From contig JBAIAC010000021.1 in the NCBI GenBank assembly GCA_037349315.1, positions 4,030,001 to 4,094,000 on the forward strand: a DNA stretch of 64,000 nucleotides, given 5' to 3'. Below the pieces are notes generated by a model. The model was given only the letters and a program-made list of their open reading frames with translations. It was not told the origin of the DNA and searched no databases. Below, piece by piece: positions 42,601 through 54,600 of the stretch (positions are counted from its first letter, which is position 1; every line of letters begins with the position of its first letter). Both the position numbers and the translations under genes were made by a program. The DNA comes from Chelydra serpentina. Lineage: Eukaryota; Chordata; Testudines; Chelydridae.

Positions 42601-45600
42601 GGGGTGGGTGGCACTGGCCCAGTGAGGGTGGGGTGCCTGCGATGGGGTGGGTGGCACTGGGCCCGTGAGGGTGGGGTGCCCGCGATGGGGTGGGTGGCAC
42701 TGGCCCGGTGAGGGTGGGGTGCCCGTGATGGGGTGGGTGGCACTGGGCCCGTGAGGGTGGGGTGCCCGCGATGGGGTGGGTGGCACTGGCCCTTTGATAA
42801 ATAGGGTGGCACTGGCCCAATGAGGGTGGGGTGCCCGCGATGGGGTGGGTGGCACTGGCCCCATGAGGGTGGGGTGCCCGTGATGGGTGCTGTCCCAGCC
42901 GGGTGCTGCTCTCTCACTGTTCACCCACTGCCCAGAACATGGAGCCGATCTCCCCGGAGCTGGGCAGCAGGAAGGACCCGCTGGCCGAGGGGGTAGCAGG
43001 GACGGGACGGGCCAGCCCCGAGCCCGGGGTGCTCCCGCCCCCCCAGGAGCACAGTGACGTGGACTCTGTGCGCCAGCAGCACAATTTCCTGTGCAGGTGA
43101 GAGCACCAGGGATGGGGAGAGGGCTGCCCTCGGTGGGTGTAGGGGGAAGGCATGGGGGGGAGGGAAGAGGGAGGGGTGACCCCTCCACAGGAGGCCATTG
43201 GCAGGATTAGAGCAATGGCTCTGGGCCCCATGGCACGGCTCACCCCAGTCGCGGGGGCAGGAGATTGACCGCGTGTGACAGCAGCACCATGTGGACATGC
43301 ACAGAACCAGACCCCTGCCCTGGGGCCGGACAGGAGCCGGTGCCCCCTGGAGGGCAAAGGCCCCGTGTCCCATTTCCCACTCCCCGAGCCTGCCAGTCCC
43401 CCTGCCCTGGGGCTGGCTCAGAGCCAGTGCCCCCTGGAGGAGAAAAGCTCCGTGTCCCGTCCCGGTGCCCGCTGGAGCCTGCTCTCCTGTCCTCTCCAGC
43501 CTGCAGGCCAGCGTCCCCCAGGGGGAGGTGGAGCTGCGGCGCAGCAGTTACTCCTCGGGCTCAGCGCTGGACGGGGGCGAGGGCACGGCCGCCCGCCTCG
43601 ACTTCAAGGTGTCCGGCTTCTTCCTGTTCGGCTCGCCGCTGGGGCTGGTGCTAGCGCTGCGCAAGACTGTCATGCCAGCCTTGGATGGTGAGGGTCCCGC
43701 GTGCCAGCCTGCCCCGGCCCCTGCACCCCCACAGAGCTCCCCCAGGGCCGACACCGGGCAGTGCCCTCTTCCTCCGGCACTGACCCCCAACGCTCCCCCG
43801 GCGCACGCCCCTCCCCCCCTACACACACTTACATTCCCCCCAGCGCCGGCACTGCCCCCGGCACAGATTTCCAGGGGGTTCGATGCCCTGGCTGTTACCC
43901 AGCATGAGGGTAACAAAACCCACGGCCATGCCTGTGTCAGCGTACCCTTAGTTCGCCAGGCCCTCGGCTCAGCTTTTTCCAAGGGCGAGGCCTGTGGCTT
44001 CAGCCCGTGAGACTGGGCCCTGCTTCTCCCCCGGGCTCCCCAGCGGGTCCATGTGAGCTCAGGCCCCTGGCAGAGCGACGGGCCCCACAAGGATCTGCAG
44101 GGAGAGCGCACACCCTCTCCCACAGTCGGCATTTGGCAGGCCCCTGGAGGCCACTTGGGGCCATGCGAGGAAGCCAGACTTTGTCACAGTCCCATTCCCT
44201 GCCCTTGCTCAGAGCCTCTTGGGTCCACTGCCCCTGCCCGTGCCCTGGGCGGCCACGCTCTGATCACAGCAATGTCGGGCTGGAAGGGGCCTCGAGAGAA
44301 GGGGCCTTCGGGGACCAGTGCCCCCCAGCCGGTGTTCGCAGTGACACGTGGCAGCCTTTTCAGAACAGCGTCGGGTTATGAGTCACCTGGGACTCGGCCT
44401 AGGGAGGCCCTTAGGGCCACAGATTGAAAGACAGATGAAGACACTGTCCAGCTGGCCCGGCCATACCCCCGCCCATCCAAGCTGCCCTGCGATCCCTTTG
44501 CTTGCTCTCTTCCCCATCTTTGTCCATCCCAGGTAGAACTGCTGAGTCTCCCCAAAAGCCAGCTCTTATCCCAGCCACGTGGCAACTTTTTGGCTCCTGC
44601 AGAGCCCTGCTGAGCTCACGTGTGCCTCCTGCCAGCTTCCCTGGATCGGTGTCAATTGTTCGGTCCTTGGGGCTCTTGTGGAATGGGTCAGTTTCCGACA
44701 GTCCTTTACCCCACTTTACCCCCTTCGTACCACCCCAGGGAGGTACATGACACGACACCTCGGGTCCCCTGCTCTGCCCCAGGAGCAGCTTAACCCTTTT
44801 GTCCCCGTTGGGTACCGGCCCCATGACAAGTCAGTCTCTGCTATGCAGATCACTCATCAAAATACGGCAGAGAATTCCCACTCCGGCACCTCGGCCTACA
44901 CCAGAGCTTCACTAGCCCTAGAGTTAGACAGGCCTGTCTAATCCCTAGCCTAGATCTCCCTGGCTGCAAGTTAAACTCATTGCTGCTTGCCCACCTTCAG
45001 TGGGTGTGGAGAACAGTCATGGTTAGAGCATCCCTTAGCAGAGCCATAACTAGGGCGAGGCCAGTGAGGCACTCGCCTCGGGGCGCACGGCTGGCAGGGG
45101 TGCAAAAGCCTGCAGCCAGGGGCGCCCCTTCCTCCCCCGCCGCCGAAGCCACCCCGGATTACCTGCGGGAGGTCTGCCGGTCTCGTTGGAGAAGGTACCC
45201 TCCGCCGAATTGCCGCCGAAGCCGCGGGACCGGCGGATCTCCCGAAGGCAAGCGGAAGCGGCTTCGGCGACAATTTGGCAGAGGGTACGTTCCCAGCCGC
45301 CGAAGCTGCTTCCGCCCTGCCACCGAAGCCGCTTCCGCTTGCCTGCGGGAAGTCTGCCGGTCCTGCAGCTCCGGCGGCAATTCGGTGGAGGGGAGGACCT
45401 CCCGCAGGTAAGCCCGTAGGAATTTCTGCGCCCCTGCCTCGGGCGCAGAAATTCCTAGCTACGGCTCTGGCTCTTAGCATAGTTGAAGACCATTATCTTC
45501 TTTTCTCAAACCTGAGCATGCCCAGTTTCTTTAACCTTCCCCCACAGACCAGCTTTCCTGAACCTTTGACCATTTTCATTGCTCTCCTCTGGACTCTCTC

Positions 45601-48600
45601 CAGTTAGTCCACGTCTTTCCTGAGGTGCGGCGCCCAGAACTGACTGAGCTCTGTTCAGTGAGTCCTGCTGGGATGGGCACCTGAGAGAGACTCGGACGCC
45701 TTTAGGGAGCACTGCCCCCCCCCCCCTTAAGCATCTGCAGCGACTGTAAAGAGAGCAGGGATTATTTGTCAACTGGAACGCAGCATAGAGTCTCCTTGGT
45801 TAGCACAGAGAAAAGAAAGTTACAGCCTTCTGGTTACCCAGAGCCCCAGCCAAGCGGTGTCCTCCCTTTGGCTCCCCCTCTGTCCTCTTTGTTCAAGTTC
45901 CCGGCAGGTCCCAGTTGGCCCCTCCTCAGTCTTTTGTTCCCCAGCTGGTGAAACAGCTGGCTTCCTACAGAGGGGTGGGCCATCCATTGTCATCAGTTGC
46001 TAAGTACCAAATGTCCCAGTGACTGGATTTGCCATTGTCTTCACGGACTCTCCATTGAGCTGGGCCAGACCCCAGACAGCTAGGCATCAGTCACACCTGC
46101 ATCCTGAAGGCCACCCACAGGCAGTAAACAATCCTCCCCACCCCCTAGGTGACAGTGCAGCGTATGGGGGAAACTGAGGCAAACATAGCATTCATACACA
46201 TATTTATGGAAAATTCTCCCTCCGTCACACATACACACCCTAGAATGACATTAGCCATCAGCTGCACCCTGGTGTGGGCTCGTATTCAATTTGTGATGCA
46301 CTAGGAGTCTCTGTCCCCTGGCGCCACGTCCCCTCGCGTTCGCTGCCTGGCGTTCATGGAACCACATCCGGTCGCTGGGCCCTCCCTCTGCTCATCGGAG
46401 GATAGTTCGGGATAGTGTCTCCAGCGGCGCCCCTTCACCTCTCTTGTCCCCAGAGGGGATAGTCAACCCCTTCACAGCCAGTGTGTTTGGGGCCATCGAG
46501 AGTGAACATACGTCTTCCCCATCAGGGAAACGGAGTCACGCATGTTATTCATGGAGATGTTATAGACCTTCCTGCATTCTCCGTGTCGCACCCTCTTCCC
46601 AGGTGACTTGTGTGGGATCACCCCCACCCCAGTGACCGAGGGAAGTTGGACCCTCTCCTTTCAGGACTGTGTGTCAGCAGTAATATGCACATTCCCCCTT
46701 CGTGTGAATCTCTTCCAGATTGTCAGACTCCATCTTAACAACTCAGCCTTCAACCCTTTCATTTGCTGTAGCCAGATGAGACGTGAGTGGTCAGTACACA
46801 CAGTATGTTGCTGCCGAAACAGATACGGCTGCAGCTTCTTCAGGGCCCACCCACTGGCCAGACCTCCTGTCTCTGGGGTGACATAGCTCTGTCCTCTAGG
46901 GTAGTAGCTTCTTGCTCAGGGGTACAATGGGGTGTCTCTCCCCCTTAGCGTTGGCTTGCATCAGCACCACGCCCATCCCTGTGTCTGAGGTGTCTATGAA
47001 AAAACTCATCCTGGTTTCCAAAGTCTGGGTTCACCAGTACTGAGTCTGGGCTTAGAGCCTCCTTCAGTGCACTGCTGGGCCAGGCCACCTTGTCCTGCTC
47101 CCCCTGCTTGTATAGTTTGATTATGGGAGCTGCTAGGGCACTAGGGTGGAGCACAAACTTCCAGTAGTACCCTGCCATCCCTATACAGGCCTGGGCCTGT
47201 TCTTGGTTTGGGGAGCGGCTCAGTCTCTAATCGCCTCCACCGTGGCAGGCTCTGGCCTTGTGCAGCTGCTCCCCGCCTTGTGGCCCAGGTACAACATCTC
47301 TGCCAGCCCCACTTTACATTTGTCCACTCCTGCCTCCTTCACGCCTGGGCCAGCTTTGGAAGAGTCTCTGGGAGAGCCCCTTCAGTGTGTCCACCTCGAG
47401 GGACGTCTCAGAGGGGGCCCCCTCGAACCCCCACTACCCCCCATTGCCCAGTCACCAGGGATTAATGCACCTCACCAAGCTTTTGCAGTGACGCTCACAC
47501 AGGGTTGTCAGAACCGTGGGGTTGATTACCCAGCTGGAACACGGCATAGGAAGCCCTTAGGTTAGCACAGGTTGGTCAGCCCAGGGCCCAGCCAAGCTGT
47601 AGGGAACTCCGTGGTTCAAGCTCTGTCTCTGAGTCTGACCTCGTTAATCACATCCCAGGTGAGAACCCCGACTCCTTCCAGCAGCCGACTCATCCCCACC
47701 TTGCCAGGCCTTTGTTCTCCAGCTGGAGGAGGTCACTCAGCTTCCCTGCTGAGAGGTGGGAAAATCCATGTCCCTTGGGGGCGCTGGTTGCTAGGTGTCA
47801 CTGTCCAGGTGGTTGGCTTTCCATTTTCTTCATAGATTCTCTGTTGATACGGGGTTGGCCTGAGCCAGTCCTTTTTAGTGACCCATCCCGGCTCAGACAG
47901 CTAGGCGCCATTCATACCGATGTCTCTTTGCCTGCCTGAGAACAAACAGTTCTTTCATACTCCCATGCGGTAGCCTTGCAAAATATGAGGGAAACTGAGG
48001 CACGGGCAAAATTAATACAAATAGTACAGACAGTGCCCACTCTGTCACAGCATATTCCTCCCAGGTTTGGCTAAAGATCCACATGTCGTCAATGTACGCC
48101 AAAGCAAAGTCCTCCATCCCCCTCAGTAACTGATCTACCCATAGGCGCTGACTTCCCCTCTTTCCCCTGTGTGCTCAACCCCACTCTGCCCCTGGCCCTG
48201 CCCCCATTCCACCCCTTCCATGAGGCCCTGCCCCACCCCTTCCCCAAAGTCCCTGCACCAACTCCGCCCCCTCCCTGCCCCTATTCCAACTCCTTTCCCA
48301 AATCCCCACCCTGGCCCTGCCTCTTCCCCACCTCCTCCCCTGAGCGCACCACATTCCCACTTCCCTTCCCCCCCCCTTCCCCCCCCCCCCCCCGGTCCCT
48401 GAGCTTGCTAACGCTGCCAAGCGGTGGCCGGGTGGGAAGCGCTGGGAAGTAGGCAGAGAAGCGGGGACACGGCGCGCTCAGGGGAGGAAGAGGTGGGGCG
48501 GGGGGTGAGGGGAGCTTGACCATAGATCTACCAGGTGCTGAAAGGTGGCATGAACTCCGTCCGGCTGAAAGGTAGGACCAGGAGCTCAAAGACTCCTATT

Positions 48601-51600
48601 GGGGTGGTGATGGCAGACTGGCATCTGGGTCCAAAGGCACTTGCCAGTAGCCCTTGGTGAAGTTCATGGTGGGGAGGTGACAGGCACCCCCTAACTTGCC
48701 TAGAATTTCATCAGTCCTAGGCATGGGGTAGACATTGGACACTGTGATGGCATTAAGCTTCTGATAGTGCACATAGAAGCTAATCGACCCATCCTTGGGC
48801 ACCAGCACCCTGGGTGAGGCCCTCAGAATCATAAGACTGGTAGGGACCTGGAACGGTCAGTCCAGCCCCTACATTCATGGACAGCTGCATTGGACAGCGG
48901 CATTGCCCCTAAAGCCAGCATGTCTCTGATCTCTTTCTCCGGGCCCTGGGCTGTTTTCCCAGTCAGTGACTCTGAACAGGGAACACCTAATGGGACATTG
49001 GGCTCCTGTCTCCACCTGGTGGACATCTAGGTCAGTGAGCCTAGGCCTGCTGGAGAACACCTGGACACAGCACTCTCTGCTTCCTGAGCAGCAGCTCCAT
49101 AAAAGTCCTCAGCATCATCTTCAAGGTCCCATAAAACCTCTCCACCAGCCTGTTGGACTGAGGGTGCTATGCAGAAGCCTGGTGGTGTTGGTACAAATTA
49201 ATACATTAAAAAGTAGTAATTCACCAGGACCAGATGGGATTCACCCAAGAGTTCTGAAGGAATTCAAATATGAAATTGCAGAACTCCTAAATGTGGCATG
49301 TAAGCTATCATTTAAATCAGCTTCTGTACCAGATGACTCGAAGGTAGCTAATGTAATGCTGATTTTTTAAAAAGGCTCCAGAGGCGATCCTGGCAATTAC
49401 AGGCTGGTAAGCCTAACTTCAGTACCAGGCAAATTGGGTGAAACTAGTAAAGAACAGAATTATCAGACTCATAGATGAACATGTTTTGTTGGAGAAGAGT
49501 CAACATGGCTTTTGTAAAGGGAAATCATGCCTCACCAATCTACTAGAATTCTTTGAGGGGGTCAACAAGCATGTGGACAAGGGGGATCCAGTAGATATAG
49601 TGAACTTTGACTTTCAGAAAGCGTTTGACAATGACAAGATCCCTCACCAAAGGCTCTTAAGCAAAGTAAGCAGTCATGGGATAAGAGGGAAGGTCCTTTC
49701 ATGGAGCAGTAACTGGTTAAAAGATAGGAAACAAAGGGTAAAAATAAATGGTCAGTTTTCAGAAAGGAGAGAGGTAAATAGCAGGGTCCCCCAAGGATCT
49801 GTCTGGGACTGTTTTAACTAAGGGGTGATGTGATAGAGGTCTATCAAATCATGAATAGTGTGGAGAAAGTGAAGAGGGAAGTGTTATTTACACCTTCACA
49901 TAACGTAACATTAGGGGTCACCCAATGAAATTAATAAGCAGCAGGTTTAAAACAAACTTAAGGAAGTACTTCACACAATGCATGGTGAACCTGTGGAACT
50001 CATTGCTGGGAATGTTGTGAAGGCCAAAAGTATAAGTGGGTTCAAAAAAGAATGAGATAAGATCATGGAGAGTAGATCCATCACTAGCTGTTAGCCAAGG
50101 TGGGCACAGATGCAACTAAACTTCTGACCACCAGAATCTGGAACTGGATGACAGGGGATGGATCACTCGATAATTGCCCAGTTCTGTTCATTTCCTCTGA
50201 AGCATCTGACACCAGTCACAGTTGGAAGATGGGATACTGGGCTAGATGGACCATTGGTCTGACCCAGTGTGGTTGTTCTTATGATCTACAAGCACCAGAG
50301 AAGGGTTGACATGAAATTAGCCCCCTGGCTGGTAACTGCCTTGCTAAGGAAGCCCACTGCTCAGGGTAGCAAGTGGTGACATAACGCCACAATCGGAATG
50401 TATTTCTTCCCTGAGCAGGGAGATGGGGGGGCTGTGCTGGGGGCCCCATGGCGTCGGCAGCCACCTTCCAAAAAGGTTCTCTTTGGGACTGTTCATAGTC
50501 CGGTGACCCCACCCCCCCATCATCCCCTCCCAGTTGGCCACGTGGCCCAGGAAGGGAGTGAGGCTGCGCAGCCCACCTGCAGGTGGATCCATTCACAGGC
50601 TGCGTCAGAGGGAAAGGATGCACCTTGAACAGGGTCACCAATCCGGCATCTCTACCAGTGGAATTGGCCCCCTGAGCTCTCTGCCGCACAGCCTCTTGCT
50701 CCTCAGGCCTCCATTGCCAGGGGCTGCTTTCCCCTGCTGCGCTTTGGATGCTTGCCCCGCTCAGCCAGCTCCTGCTGCTGCAGCCCCAGACGCTAGCCCT
50801 TTGCTTTCAGCTCCAGTTTGACCTACTCTAGTTCCTGCGCCGGGCCACTGCGGCTGTCACCCGTGGCCTCTCGCCTCCTCTGGGGCGGCTGGTTCTCCAT
50901 TCCCTGCGGCTGGTGACTTGGGCCGCTCTCAGAACCTCGCCTGGGTCTTTGCCAGGGTCTTTGCCAGATGGCCCTGGAGCAGGGCCTCCCAGTGTCGGCA
51001 CTGCCCTGCCATCTCCCTCGTGGGGAGTCGTTTAGATGTCACTTCTCCTGCCATTTCCTTTTTCATAGATTCCCAGGCCAGAAAAGCCCATTGTGATCAG
51101 CTAGTCTGACCTTCTGTCTAGCACAGGCCGGAGCCCAGCCCCCCAATAATTCCGAGAGCAGAGCTTTGAGAACAAACGTCCCATCTTGATTTAGACACTG
51201 GAGAACCCACCACGGCCCTTGGCAAATTGTTCTGAGCTTGTTTCTGTTGCCGGGGCCAGATTGGTGCGGGAAATGACTGCTGCGTACAGCACCCACCGCT
51301 GCCACCAAGCTGGCATGGATTTCCAGGGTCTCTGTTTTGCCCCAGCCTTTATACGGGCATCTCTGGGGTGCCCCCTTTATTGAGCTAGGGCCAGCTCCAT
51401 TGCTCCAAGGCAGGGCCTCTGGCACCCCTGCTTCTCCCCGTGGCTCTCCAACAGAGAGGGGGGCCACCTAATTCCCCTAGGTGAGCTCCCACCCCCTGAA
51501 ACATTTGTCCCCCCGCCATGCTCCCCGCCCCCAGGTGCAGGGACCTCTCTCGCCTGTTTCGCTCACTCCCCCTGGATTGCTCACATCCCCCCTAGGCACA

Positions 51601-54600
51601 GGGGCTGCTGCCCCCCATCGCTTGCCCCCCTGCATCACTGCTCCCCTCCCCTGCATTGCTCACTCAGTGGGTGACCCTTCCCGCATTGCTTGCTCACCCC
51701 CCTACTTCCCCCCCCAACCGAGGTGCAGGGGCTGACCCCTCCCCTGCATAGCTCACTAACCCCCTCCCACCCCCCACCCGGCGCAGGCATTTAACCCCCC
51801 CTGTCCCTGCAGTGACCCAGATGCGCCCGGCTTGCGAGCAGATCTACAACCTGTTCCACGCAGCGGACCCCTGCGCCTCGCGCCTGGAGCCCCTGCTGGC
51901 CAAGGCCTTCCACGCCGTGCCCCCCCTGGGCGTGCCTCGCTACCAGAAATACCCGCTAGGCGATGGCACCTCTGCACTGCTGGGTAAGGGCTGGGAGTGG
52001 GGGAGGGGGGCAGGATCCCTTTGGGGCAGTCGCTTTAGGAGCATGGGGTCCCCGGGGGCTGGGGGTAATATTGTGGGGGTAAGGAGGGACAATGAGGTTT
52101 GGGGGTTCCCTCTGGGATGTCCCTTTGGGGTGGGCAATCGGGGGATGTGACAATGGAGGTTAGGGAGTCCCTTGGGGGGCAGTGAGGGTTAAGGGGGCCC
52201 CTCTGGGATGTCTGTGGGGGGCTGGGAAGTGGGGTTTGGGGGTCCCCTCTGGGTTGTCTTTCAGAGTGGGTGGAGGGGATATGGGGTCCTCTCTGGGATG
52301 TCCCTCGGGTGGGCAGTGGGGGGCTGGGACAGTGGGGTTGTCCCTCAGGGGGACAGTGAAGATTGGTGGGTCCCCTCTGGGTTGTCTCTCAGGGGACTGT
52401 GGGGAGCAGAGTCCCTTGGGTTGCTGTGCTCACCCTGCTCTCTCTCCCTGGCTCAGCTGAGGCCCTGCAGACTCATTCCACTCTCTTCCTGGGCGACTTG
52501 GAGCTGACGGCACCCACCACCCCTACAAGCTGTTTTGGGGGCTTCTGGAGAGGCAATGAGACAGGAGAGCCCCCAGCCCCCTCCAGCACCAGTGAGGTCG
52601 TCAAGAGTGAGTGTGACCCCTCCCCCACCCACTTAGCTCCTTGTCTACCCCCCCAGACCAGCAAGAGTGATGTGTGGGAGTCGGGGGGATGGAGCATTGA
52701 AGGGGGTACAAGACAGGAGGCTGTGGGATATGGGGTAGGTCTGGGGTGCTGGGCTGCAGGGCAGGGGTGAGGGATTCAAGGTGGAAGGGACAGAGTACAG
52801 GGCAGGTCTGGGGTGGGGGGCTGCAGGGCAAGGGTGAGGGTTTGGGGACAGGTGTGGGGGCTGCAGGGCAGGAGGTGATGGGTAGGGGGCATCTCAAGCG
52901 TGGGTGGTGTAGGACGGGATGAGGGGTAGGAGCAGGTCTGAGGTGAGGGGCACAGGGTGGAAGGGCAGAGTATGGGGCAAGTCTTGGGTAGGAGGGAGCA
53001 TGCAGAGGGGGGTAGGGGACAGGCCTGGGGTGGGGGTACTGGGTGGAGGGAGTGGGGTACAGTGCCATTCTGGGGTAGGGGTACCAGGCGGCGGAAGCGG
53101 GGTCCAGGCTGGTCTGGGGAGGGAGTACCGGGTGGAGAAAGCGGGATACAGGCCGTTCTGGGGATGGGGTACCGAGTGGAGAAAGCGGCATACAGGCCGT
53201 TCTGGGGATGGGGTACCGAGTGGAGAAAGCGGGATACAGGCCGTTCTGGTGATGGGGTACCGAGTGGAGAAAGTGGGGTACAGGCCGGTCTGGGGAGGGG
53301 GTACCTGGTGGAGAAAGCGGGGTACAGGCCGGTCTGGGGAGGGGTACCAGGTGAAGGAAGCAGGGGTAGTCTCAGGAGAGGGTACCAGTCCAGTCTGAAG
53401 TGTGGGCACCGGGCTGAAGGACTGGGCAGGGGTATGAATTCTCCTGACACTGCTCTCCCTGCAGTCCTGGAGCGGTGGTGGGGCCCGAAGCGCATTGACT
53501 ACTCCCTGTACTGCCCCGACGCGCTGACCGCCTTCCCCACCATCACCCTGCCGCACCTCTTCCACGCCAGCTACTGGGAGTCCTCCGACGTGGTAGCCTT
53601 CATCCTGCGCCAGGTGCGCCGGGGGGCTCCGGGAAGGGAGGGGCGGGGGCAAGGTCGGTGGCACAGAGGGTGTCGTGAGCATGGTGGGGAGCGTGCAGTG
53701 GCCGGGGGGCTGGTGCCTTGCGGCGGGGAGGGGCGGTGGCCGTGGCTGGGGGCACTGAGGCTGTGCTGCCGTTGCAGGTGATCGAGAAGGAGCGCCCCCA
53801 GCTGGCGGAGTGCGAGGAGAGCTCCGTCTACAGCCCCGCCATCCCCCGCGAGAAGTGGCAGCGCAAGCGCACACAAGTCAAGATCCGGGTACAGCCGGGG
53901 CAGCTGGCCTGTGCCCGAGCAGGGGGCTGGGTGGGGGGTGGCGGGGGCCTGGGCAGGAGATGGTGATGCTGGGGTGGGTGGGCAGAGGATAGTGGGGGTG
54001 AAGGAGGTGGGGGCCCAGGCGGAACGGAGAGAGGCAGGGGTCTGGGGGGAGCGAGCAGGGAGGTGGGGATTGAGTCATTGGGTTTGACGGCTGGGGTTAT
54101 GTCATTGGGGTGATGCAGAGTCAGCAACAGGCCATTGGCCCCCCAGCTGTGCCCGGCCGGGCTCCTGGGGCACGGGGCTCTGGACAGGAGGCTGGACTCA
54201 GCCCCAGCTGTGCTGCCTGAGCTCAGGCAGGCTCCCCTGGGGCGGGGGGCGGAGACCCCAGCAGCCCTTGCGGGGGGGTGGGGGAAGCCGCCATCACTGA
54301 CCCCCCCCTGCCCTGCCCCGCAGAACGTGACGTCCAACCACCGAGCCAGCGACGTCATCGTGTGCGAGGGGCGGCCCCAGGTGCTGAGCGGGCGCTTCAT
54401 GTACGGCCCCTTGGACGTGGTGACGCTGACCGGGGAGAAGGTACCGGCACCGTGGGGGGAGGCGGGGTCCACAGGGGGGCTGGGAGTGTGAACCCGAGCA
54501 CTGGTGCCCTGGGGTGCCCTGCAGCTGTGGACTCCGTTCCTAGATCCCTCCCTCTGTCAGTCCAAGGCCAGAGCCCTGGGTCTCTCCAGCTGAGTCCGCA

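Larger units (their letters stand above)
46228..51100 (-). pseudogene. Degenerate Ty3/Gypsy retrotransposon, minus strand, nested insertions
   Basis: Fragments of a Gypsy-type pol appear in the right order on the minus strand. Reverse transcriptase with [20 protein letters not shown] and [12 protein letters not shown] lies at 48832-48596, the YIDD box at about 48090, and the GYYWKF and later NPDF region at 47178-46945. A possible gag-like or upstream frame lies at 50689-50279. Frames are broken by stops and frameshifts, and several later elements split the copy (LTR, MITE, CR1). No intact protein remains. Confidence 0.75.

Noticed and set aside
46945..48832. A working retroviral or retrotransposon pol gene
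   Set aside because: Recognisable pol segments are out of frame with each other, contain stops and are split by later insertions.
49438..49821. A gene for a 127-residue protein
   Set aside because: It is a broken piece of CR1 LINE reverse transcriptase.
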